Shown piece by piece: positions 58,575 to 63,991 of a stretch of 63,991 nucleotides of DNA (position 1 is the stretch's first letter; every line of letters begins with the position of its first letter). The stretch spans positions 1-63,991 of IMG/VR virus record IMGVR_UViG_3300036780_000089. One strand, written 5' to 3'. The stretch comes from a virus. A program made the position numbers and the translations under genes. A model generated the notes under the pieces. It made no database searches. It saw only the letters and a program-made list of their open reading frames with translations, and was not told the origin of the DNA.

Positions 58575-58922
58575 TTAGGCGGCGTTCTGGTTCAGGCGCC
58601 GGTACCGTTCCACCACATGCTCAGGGATACGTCCCCGAGGGGACAGTGAAATTCCCTGAGTGGCGGCCCACTCGCGAATTGCTTGCGCGTCACCCTGTGT
58701 ACCGCGCCGACGTCGCGCGCCCGGTTCCTTGTGTGCGCGTGTCTTGGTGGCGCGTCGGGCGTGTTCGATCCAGCGGCCGATGTCCGCGCGCAGCTCGGCG
58801 GCGTGTGGCCCGTTCACGTCAATGTTGTAGGTGATCCCGTCCAGTCCGAACACGACGGTTTCCTCGGCGGTGCTGCTGCCGTCAATGTCATCGGTCAGCC
58901 GGACGGTGACTTCCTGCCCCAT
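58575..58922 (-). CDS. lsr2: Lsr2-family nucleoid protein, compact variant (115 aa)
   Basis: VTVRLTDDIDGSSTAEETVV; YNIDVNGPHAAELRADIGRW and a C-terminal IREWAATQGISLSPRGRIPE with the RGR AT-hook-like core: the standard Lsr2 order and length. CAGGAGA precedes the ATG. First gene of the leftward chain, so it is probably expressed most. Confidence 0.9.
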   Translation of the reverse strand: MGQEVTVRLTDDIDGSSTAEETVVFGLDGITYNIDVNGPHAAELRADIGRWIEHARRATKTRAHKEPGARRRRGTQGDAQAIREWAATQGISLSPRGRIPEHVVERYRRLNQNAA

Positions 58923-59386
58923 ACGGTTGTTCTCCTGTGCGCTCTCCCGTGATGTCTTGCGCCGTATGTCGCGTGGCGCTTGTTGCCTGGCATTTAACTA
59001 CTGGCGCTGATAGTCCGCAACCAGACAAGCCCCGTTCGCCGATAACCGCCCGATCGGGTGACGGCTTGTTCGGTCGACGGGACGCCGAGGCCGACAATTC
59101 GTGATCACTCGGACGTCTGATCAGACACGATGCGCGCCGAGGGTGCCCCGTCCCGGTTGGCCGGTCAGAGTGGACCGGTGCGCTCATAGCAGCGCGCACA
59201 CCTCGGCCCACTGCGACATTCGGGTGAGGCGTATCCCGAACGGCCGCACGGCGCTATCGGCCTGGTCGACCGAATTTCAGGCGAGAATGCGGCGCCATGG
59301 ACATTGCTCCGGTGATCGCTATGGTTCGCCCCGAACGGTCACGTTCAACCGGAAAAGCATTCACGAATGACGGGGAGACATTCAGC
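58923..59386. promoter_or_regulatory. Divergent control region between Lsr2 and HAD genes
   Basis: 464 bp with no gene. A leftward promoter candidate TTGCGG-17 bp-TTAAAT (minus strand, 59018 to 58990) fits the Lsr2 operon. GTCTGA-TCAGAC (59115-59126) is a perfect 12-bp palindrome, and TGGCGCTGATAGTC (59000-59013) resembles the 14-mers next to attP. Confidence 0.5.
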
Positions 59387-60079
59387 GTGACAACGCGACC
59401 ACTATTCACAATCGACCTCGGCGGCACATTCGGCCACGTCGTCGGTGACGGCGCCGATCCCGCCGAAATCCTGGCCAGACTCGCGCCACGCGGCTACAAC
59501 CGACAGACTCTTGATTTCCACGTCAAGCGCATCCTGAACACCGCCGCTGTCACCGACGACGTGATCCGGCAACTGTGTGACGTGCTGTTGATCAACGAAG
59601 ACCAGTGGCCCGACCCGTGGCCGGGCGTCACGTTCGAGTTTTTCGAGGCCGCATGGACCGTGCTCCGCGAACTGAGCGACCTCGGAACCGTTGTCGCACT
59701 GACCAATCAGAACGCCACCACGAAACCGGCCATGGATTACATCATGAACCGGTGCGGCCAGTACGTGAAAACGCTCTACGCCAGTTACGACCTCGGCGAC
59801 GTGAAACCCGCCCGGTGGCTATGGAAAAGCGTCGCAGAGTCCGAGGGATACAAGGTCGGTGACATCGTCCACATTGGAGACCGCTACACGCAAGACGTTC
59901 GAGGCCCGTTGAGCGCGGGCGCCCGTGGCGCGGTGTGGGTGCACGGCGGTTCGACCGTGTTTGCCGACCTGGACGACCGCACCGCGTGCGTCACCACACT
60001 GGCCGAGGTGCCCGGCGCCGTGCGGCGGTTGCTCGGCGAGGTCGACACGGGACACACGTTTACCGGCGGCGGCGTATGA
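59387..60079 (+). CDS. HAD-superfamily hydrolase, 230 aa
   Basis: Motif I is TIDLGGTF, with the nucleophile Asp but Gly instead of the second Asp; motif II LTNQN, motif III DVKPARWLW (Lys), motif IV HIGDRYTQDVRG with both metal Asps. Family members are phosphatases for nucleotides or sugars. GTG 59387 has GGGGAGA upstream; an ATG at 59297 would add 30 unlike residues. Confidence 0.82.
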   Translation: MTTRPLFTIDLGGTFGHVVGDGADPAEILARLAPRGYNRQTLDFHVKRILNTAAVTDDVIRQLCDVLLINEDQWPDPWPGVTFEFFEAAWTVLRELSDLGTVVALTNQNATTKPAMDYIMNRCGQYVKTLYASYDLGDVKPARWLWKSVAESEGYKVGDIVHIGDRYTQDVRGPLSAGARGAVWVHGGSTVFADLDDRTACVTTLAEVPGAVRRLLGEVDTGHTFTGGGV

Positions 60080-60186
60080 CCGGCAGCTACCACGACCCCT
60101 ACGGCATCGTGTCGTTGCTGCGCCTACTGGTGCTGGTGATGATGATGTGCGGGGCACCGATTTCGTTCGTATGGCCACTCATCTAG
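60076..60186 (+). CDS. 36-aa membrane peptide
   Basis: ATG overlaps the HAD stop. GIVSLLRLLVLVMMMCGAPI plus a short hydrophobic end make one TM helix. Homologous to the 42-aa peptide at 60282. Confidence 0.55.
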   Translation: MTGSYHDPYGIVSLLRLLVLVMMMCGAPISFVWPLI

Positions 60187-60198
60187 GGAGATATAACC

Positions 60199-60285
60199 GT
60201 GACTACGCACGCTATCGACACCACCGAACCCAAAAAATCCCGATGGGCGCGGTTCCTTCTCGTCATCCTCGCAATCGCGCTGTGA
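60199..60285 (+). CDS. 28-aa membrane peptide
   Basis: GTG with GGGAG 9 nt upstream. Polar start (IDTTEPKKSRW) then one hydrophobic helix (FLLVILAIAL). Its stop overlaps the next start (GTGA). Confidence 0.5.
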   Translation: MTTHAIDTTEPKKSRWARFLLVILAIAL

Positions 60286-60410
60286 GCGCGGACCGGACGC
60301 CGGAACGGCCCCACGGCATCGGATCGTTGCTACGTCTGGTGGCGTTGGTGATGGTGGCGACCGGGGCGCCCGTTCTGGTGGCGCTGGGCATGCACTGGCG
60401 CTTGGCCTGA
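60282..60410 (+). CDS. 42-aa membrane peptide, paralogue of 60076 gene
   Basis: GTG start overlaps the previous stop. HGIGSLLRLVALVMVATGAP aligns with GIVSLLRLLVLVMMMCGAP of the 36-aa peptide. One TM helix with a basic N-terminus. Confidence 0.55.
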   Translation: MSADRTPERPHGIGSLLRLVALVMVATGAPVLVALGMHWRLA

Positions 60411-60425
60411 AAGGACAACTCGACG

Positions 60426-60605
60426 ATGGGCCTGTTCAGCGGCCGGAAGAAATCCGACAACTCTAGTGGCTCCAACGCTGATTGCTCGCATCCGGGGACG
60501 TGGGACTCCGAGGGGCCGGTCAAAGACGACAACGGTCGATCGTGCAACAAGTTCTATTGCCCTCGTTGCCGCAGGCTCATGCGCACGACGTACCCGTACG
60601 ACTAG
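60426..60605 (+). CDS. 59-aa zinc-ribbon protein
   Basis: Start ATG after AAAGGA. Basic N-terminus (FSGRKKSDNSSG), CSHPGTWD, then SCNKFYCPRCRRLMRT, a compact Cys/His zinc site. Last rightward gene; ends 4 nt inside the convergent gene at 60602. Confidence 0.6.
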   Translation: MGLFSGRKKSDNSSGSNADCSHPGTWDSEGPVKDDNGRSCNKFYCPRCRRLMRTTYPYD

Positions 60606-60838
60606 GCCACTCGGCGCCCTACCGGGTCGAACAGGGCGCGCAGCTCGGCCACCTGTTCACAGGTCAGCGGCGGCCAGTCGTCCACCATGTGTGCGATGTA
60701 TTCGGCGAGTGACGCGGCGGCGTAGTCGCGGCGGGCGTTGGTCAGCTCGGCGGCGGCGTCCGGGTCGGCGGCAGCACGACGGGCCGCTTTCGCTGCCCTA
60801 GCAACGCGCGCACGGGCTTCACGGCGTGGTGCGTCCAT
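60602..60838 (-). CDS. Small helical phage protein, 78 aa
   Basis: Basic N-terminal helix (RREARARVARAAKAARRAAA), then RRDYAAASLAEYIAHMVDDW then PPLTCEQVAELRALF, a pattern frequent next to integrases or small zinc genes of actinophages. Function unknown. Confidence 0.68.
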   Translation of the reverse strand: MDAPRREARARVARAAKAARRAAADPDAAAELTNARRDYAAASLAEYIAHMVDDWPPLTCEQVAELRALFDPVGRRVA

Positions 60839-60944
60839 TGGGGTATCCCCACGGGTGACAACGCGTCCAGCGCGCGGAGAGCGGTTCGTCCGGGCGTGGT
60901 TCTGCGGGTCGGTGACGGTGTCCTCGACCTTAGAAGCAGAGGAA

Positions 60945-60987
60945 AGCCCGGCGCAACACGTAAATCAGATTTACGGTGCGCCGGGCT
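60945..60987 (-). terminator. Integrase transcript terminator
   Basis: 11-bp outer stem AGCCCGGCGCA / TGCGCCGGGCT and an inner CGTAAAT / ATTTACG stem; read leftward it ends in GGGCTTTCCTC. Just downstream of the integrase stop. Confidence 0.85.
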
Positions 60988-61004
60988 GACCGGGGCGGGA
61001 CGTT

Positions 61005-62612
61005 CTACGCGGCGGCGGACACCACCACGTCCGGCCGCGTGCGCGTCGGCACCTTGGGGCGAATCTCAATCGTTTCCGGGTAAAACCCGCTGCCACGCTG
61101 CCCGGACGGGTGGATCTTGACCGTCACCATGGTGTCGATCACCGCTCGCTTGATCGCCAACGGTTGCGCGTCCCACGCGGCGGCCACGTCCCGAGCGGCC
61201 AATAGCGGTAGCACGGGCGAGTCCTGCTCTACCGACGCGGCCAACGTCGTGTTGATCTCCTCTAGGCGGTTGTTCCCGCGCTCGATACCGTGCAAGTACT
61301 GCTCACGGGTAATGATCCGCGCGCCCCGGTCTGCGGCCAGTTCGTTCAGGCCGTCCCTGATCGCCGCCGCTTCCGCGTGCAACGCGCGGGCGTCCACCGC
61401 CGGGCCGGTCTCCACCGTGAACACCTCGGCCGCGTCCGGGCGCGACAGACGCTCAATGATCACGTCGCGTACAAACAAGTCGAGCCGTTCCGCGTTGCGC
61501 GTCAAGTGATTCTTGCCCTTGCACGCGTAGCGCGGCGAACGGCCCTTACCGCCCGACACCCAACACGTCGTGCCATCGTCACAGATACCGCACCGGTAGA
61601 TGCCGGAACCCTGCCAGCGCGGCGTAGCGCCCTGCTCAGCGTTCGTGCGCCGACTCGGGTCGGTCAGCACCCGCACCACGGCCCGGAAGACCGGTTCCGG
61701 CACGATCGGCAACCACGGCGCCGGGCCGATTTCCTCGCCCCGGTGTTCCATGATCCCGGCGTTGCGCGGGCGCAACAGAATGTCCCGTAGCGTCGCCGCC
61801 GTCCACGCTGCGCCGGTCACGGTCGGCACCTCGGCCGCGCGCAACTCGGCGGCCAACAGGCGCAGCGACGTCAGCTTGCCCGCCCGGTGTGCGCGTCCGT
61901 CGATTTTCAGCACGCGGTGCGACGCCACGTTAATGATCATGCATTCGTCCCACCGTTTGGTGATCCCGTCCGACTCGAATCCGAACCGGCGCGGGCCACC
62001 ACCGAATTCGTTCGCGCGCGCCTTGCGTTCCCGGCCCTCGGCGACCCGCCGCGACGTGTCCAAGCTGGACTTGTTCGCGATCGTGACCAGGAACCGTGCC
62101 ATCGTGATCTCGGAATCCGTGCCGCCATCGGTCAAGGTCAGCGAACTGGACACCGAACGCGCGTTCGCTTTCGTCGTGCGCACGGCCGCGATCAGATCTT
62201 CACAGTCGTACGGGTCACGCATCGTCCGGTCAAGATCTTCCGTGAGCAGCGCGTCATACGTACCGTCCGCGATACCGCGCACGATCCGCTGAAAACCCGG
62301 ACGGATCACGCGGAAGATGACCGACCCGTCCGCTTGGGTGATCTTGCGCCGCTTGAACGCGGACGCGTTGCGCTGCTTGCCGCCCTCACGTCGTGCGACG
62401 TCGTTTTCAATGATCACGTCAACAACGGTCCAGCCGTGGCGCGCGGCCAGTTCGCGGACAGCGGACTCACGGGCGCCGAACGTCTTGGCCTCGCCCTGGT
62501 CGTTCAGGTCGGCGTCATCAAGATCACTCAGACGCAGGTAGATGACGCACCGCTGCCCCGGACGGGTGAGCAGGGTCGTTGCGGCGGCGGCGGGCCGACG
62601 TGTGCGAGACAT
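61005..62612 (-). CDS. int: Large serine integrase, 535 aa
   Basis: Resolvase domain with catalytic Ser29 in VIYLRLSD, then Arg residues and LLTEDLDRTMRDPYD, a recombinase domain (TLRDILLRPRNAGIMEHRG), a zinc ribbon (YRCGICDDGTTCWVSGG, Cys again in PRYAC) and a coiled-coil and C-terminal domain. Such enzymes join attP and attB directionally without host factors; reversal needs a phage directionality factor. ATG 62612 overlaps the preceding stop (TGATG). attP lies 1.25 kb upstream. Confidence 0.95.
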   Translation of the reverse strand: MSRTRRPAAAATTLLTRPGQRCVIYLRLSDLDDADLNDQGEAKTFGARESAVRELAARHGWTVVDVIIENDVARREGGKQRNASAFKRRKITQADGSVIFRVIRPGFQRIVRGIADGTYDALLTEDLDRTMRDPYDCEDLIAAVRTTKANARSVSSSLTLTDGGTDSEITMARFLVTIANKSSLDTSRRVAEGRERKARANEFGGGPRRFGFESDGITKRWDECMIINVASHRVLKIDGRAHRAGKLTSLRLLAAELRAAEVPTVTGAAWTAATLRDILLRPRNAGIMEHRGEEIGPAPWLPIVPEPVFRAVVRVLTDPSRRTNAEQGATPRWQGSGIYRCGICDDGTTCWVSGGKGRSPRYACKGKNHLTRNAERLDLFVRDVIIERLSRPDAAEVFTVETGPAVDARALHAEAAAIRDGLNELAADRGARIITREQYLHGIERGNNRLEEINTTLAASVEQDSPVLPLLAARDVAAAWDAQPLAIKRAVIDTMVTVKIHPSGQRGSGFYPETIEIRPKVPTRTRPDVVVSAAA

Positions 62613-63547
62613 CAGCGCTCACCCCCGGCGCGGTTGACCTCGGCGGTGTGCACCGTGATCATGGACGACGCCGCAGACATCGGCGCTTCCGAGTGGGACA
62701 GGTGGTAAGCGTCGACCAGGGCGATACACCGCGCGCTGAGAGCCGCGATCAGCTCGGCGTCCTGCTCGGCGGCGGGGCGCCGCTCGGCCTCGGTCAGCTT
62801 CGCCTGAGCGTCGGCCACCATGGCACTCAACGCCGCCGTGACGCGGTCAAGCGGCGTCGCGCCGCCCCAATGCCCGGCGAGGCCGTCACACCGGCCGTAC
62901 GCGTCCAGCGGGCGCCCACACACGCCGTCCCCGGCGTCCGCGCGGCACGTGCCGTAGTCGTCGTGCGCCCGGCGGGCGGCCTCGCGACGCGTGATCGACG
63001 CATGGTGCATGTCGTCCAACAGGTTGGTAAGGGACGCCTCGGCCTTGCGCTGAGCGGCCTCGGCGGCGTCGGCCTCGGCAGGGTCGGCCTCGGCGGCGGG
63101 CGCCGGGACGGTGACGTAATGCAACCGCGTCCAGTAGTAGTCAAAATTCGGTGCACCGTGCGGCCCGTCAAAGCGGCTGACCGAGTAGCGCCGCTCACCG
63201 CTGGGCATGAGTACGGCGGTGAACGAGTAGCGCTTGCCGGACAGGGTGCGCGTCCAGTGGCGGGACGTGCCGTTGCCGGGGCGGTTCGGCTCGGTGACCC
63301 GCACGGCGCTGCGCGGGCCGACCGGCGCCGAGGCAAGGCGCTTGGCCTGCGCGGCGGCTCCCGCGTCCGTGAGGTACCAGCGGGCGAACTCCAGTGCGTC
63401 GCCGTTGGCGTCGCGGTGCTGTTCGCACCGGATCACGCCGCGCCGCTCCAACGCCTCTAGCGTGACGCCCTTGACACCGGGGGCGTGCACGTCGCCCGTG
63501 ATCGCGTCCAGCGCCGCCCACATGGCCGGGGTGAGTTTGATCGACAT
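62612..63547 (-). CDS. Integrase-operon protein, winged-helix-like N-terminus, 311 aa
   Basis: Residues 1-70 (LTPAMWAALDAITGDVHAPG, LEALERRGVIRCEQH) look like a winged helix ending in WYLTDAGAAAQAKRLA. A beta segment follows (SGKRYSFTAVLMPSGERRYS), then helices and a Cys cluster (CRADAGDGVCGRPLDAYGRC). Directly upstream of and coupled to the integrase, so it is made together with it. A regulator of integration, or a directionality factor, is possible but unproven. Confidence 0.7.
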   Translation of the reverse strand: MSIKLTPAMWAALDAITGDVHAPGVKGVTLEALERRGVIRCEQHRDANGDALEFARWYLTDAGAAAQAKRLASAPVGPRSAVRVTEPNRPGNGTSRHWTRTLSGKRYSFTAVLMPSGERRYSVSRFDGPHGAPNFDYYWTRLHYVTVPAPAAEADPAEADAAEAAQRKAEASLTNLLDDMHHASITRREAARRAHDDYGTCRADAGDGVCGRPLDAYGRCDGLAGHWGGATPLDRVTAALSAMVADAQAKLTEAERRPAAEQDAELIAALSARCIALVDAYHLSHSEAPMSAASSMITVHTAEVNRAGGER

Positions 63548-63771
63548 CAGAACAGCCCCCCGATCGCGGTCACCAGGCCGGTCACCAGGCCGGTCAGGAA
63601 GCGCAACGGCGATTCGGTCACGGCGAGCATGACGGGCCGGGTGGCGGGCAGCACGAACGCGACGACCAGCGCCACGACCAGGGCGGCCACGACGGTGCCG
63701 GTGATCAATGCCGCGCGGCGGGATGGGGGCGCCGGGTCGGCGTCCGGGGCGGGTGACGGTTGGGTGTTCAA
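63547..63771 (-). CDS. Two-TM membrane protein, 74 aa
   Basis: Pro-rich start, TM helix AALITGTVVAALVVALVVAF, a second hydrophobic stretch FLTGLVTGLVTAIGGLF. ATG 63771; its stop overlaps the next start. First gene of the integrase operon. Confidence 0.65.
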   Translation of the reverse strand: MNTQPSPAPDADPAPPSRRAALITGTVVAALVVALVVAFVLPATRPVMLAVTESPLRFLTGLVTGLVTAIGGLF

Positions 63772-63802
63772 CGTGACATCTCCTGGTCAACGCGGGTTCA
63801 AG

Positions 63803-63844
63803 CGGCGGTAGTCGCTTGGCGCTAGTCAACTGGCGCATGTCAAT
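63803..63844. repeat. Three tandem 14-bp units adjoining attP
   Basis: CGGCGGTAGTCGCT (63803), TGGCGCTAGTCAAC (63817), TGGCGCATGTCAAT (63831): contiguous, the last two differing at three positions and the first more degenerate. They lie between the integrase operon start and attP. Confidence 0.72.
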
Positions 63845-63845
63845 A

Positions 63846-63895
63846 GTGTGTTATAACCCTGGTGTCGGCAAGCCCACGCCCGAGTTATGACACAC
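63846..63895. other. attP: intact phage attachment site
   Basis: A 50-bp imperfect dyad with 19 of 24 arm positions paired: GTGTGTTATAAC ... on the left, GTTATGACACAC on the right, core GGC-AA-GCC. The central AA at 63870-63871 is non-palindromic, as a serine integrase needs for direction. Right half identical to attL. Confidence 0.88.
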
Positions 63896-63991
63896 ACGTT
63901 ACACAACTGTAACCTAGGGCCTGGGTTGACGCGTGACCTGGGAATCTCTCAGTGGCCGAGGCCGTGGCGCTCCCGGTCGCGGCGCACGTAC
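63865..63991 (+). repeat. 127-bp direct repeat, copy 2 (attP right half and phage left end)
   Basis: Identical to 5091-5217, ending at the last base of the window. Everything after 63870 is the phage left end read a second time. Confidence 0.97.
63949..63991 (-). CDS. Second, partial copy of the 109-aa phage-end gene
   Basis: Corresponds to 5175-5217: the last 14 residues and stop of the 109-aa protein, cut by the window end. It is not a separate gene but the start of another reading of the phage. Confidence 0.85.
   Translation of the reverse strand, partial: YVRRDRERHGLGH

Larger units (their letters stand above)
5097..63870. mobile_element. Temperate siphovirus prophage, about 58.8 kb, serine-integrase type
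   Basis: Bounded by attL at 5096/5097 and by a reconstituted attP at 63870/63871. It encodes a full set of siphovirus functions: integrase, repressor and Cro-like HTH proteins, replication and recombination proteins, HNH nuclease, both terminase subunits, portal, scaffold, HK97-fold capsid, connectors, tail tube, chaperones, tape measure, baseplate, tailspike, holin-like proteins and endolysin. No structural gene is visibly broken, so it looks capable of lytic growth. Confidence 0.93.

Noticed and set aside
63865-63991. attR at the window end
   Set aside because: Sequence after the core is phage left end, not host DNA; the host right flank is absent.
1-63991. CRISPR array, insertion sequence or tRNA gene
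   Set aside because: No regularly spaced repeats, transposase motifs or cloverleaf sequences were found by reading both strands; a tRNA scan was not run.

Overview
The window is high-GC actinobacterial DNA: about 5.1 kb of chromosome followed by a nearly complete temperate siphovirus of about 58.8 kb. The chromosomal part (1-5096) carries a tmsB/tmsA-like pair for 10-methyl-branched fatty acids, an L,D-transpeptidase lipoprotein, and a SARP-type regulator whose reading frame is cut exactly in its P-loop Lys codon by the prophage. The host is an actinomycete; a finer assignment is not supported from the sequence.

The right end of the window (63865-63991) repeats positions 5091-5217 base for base over 127 bp. 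Position 5091 onward is the attL junction. The right end is therefore not attR but the reconstituted phage attP followed by the phage left end again. This means excised circular phage or tandem prophage was present in the DNA, and 127 is a common assembler k-mer length. The host sequence right of the prophage is not in the window. The attP is a 50-bp imperfect dyad centred on AA at 63870-63871, and the matching integrase is a large serine recombinase (61005-62612).

Phage layout: 5.2-8.2 kb cargo, including an APH-fold kinase coupled to a Cys-tailed protein, and a one-TM surface protein; 8.3-13.6 kb short, mostly leftward accessory genes ending in a repressor-like HTH gene; 13.86-24.0 kb rightward early genes (Cro-like HTH, Fe-S RecB/Cas4-like exonuclease, SSB-like protein, primase/SF3 helicase, a candidate origin with iterons, a junction-resolvase-like nuclease); 24.2-29.5 kb small membrane proteins, HNH nuclease and a receptor-binding module with a beta-helix tailspike, unusually placed before terminase; 29.8-50.4 kb late genes (terminase, holin-like proteins, portal, scaffold, HK97-fold capsid, glycosyltransferase, connectors, tail tube, frameshifted tail chaperones, tape measure, baseplate, GH25 endolysin).

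Right of the late genes: 50.4-53.7 kb a leftward cluster of HTH and membrane proteins; 54.3-55.4 kb a DUF5753/DUF397 pair behind several copies of a GGGGA-N3-TCCCC operator-like element; 55.7-58.9 kb a tightly overlapping leftward chain of tiny Cys-rich genes led by two Lsr2 paralogues; 59.4-60.6 kb a HAD hydrolase and tiny membrane proteins; 60.6-63.8 kb the integrase operon, with three tandem 14-mers between its promoter end and attP. No tRNA, rRNA, CRISPR array or insertion sequence was seen.
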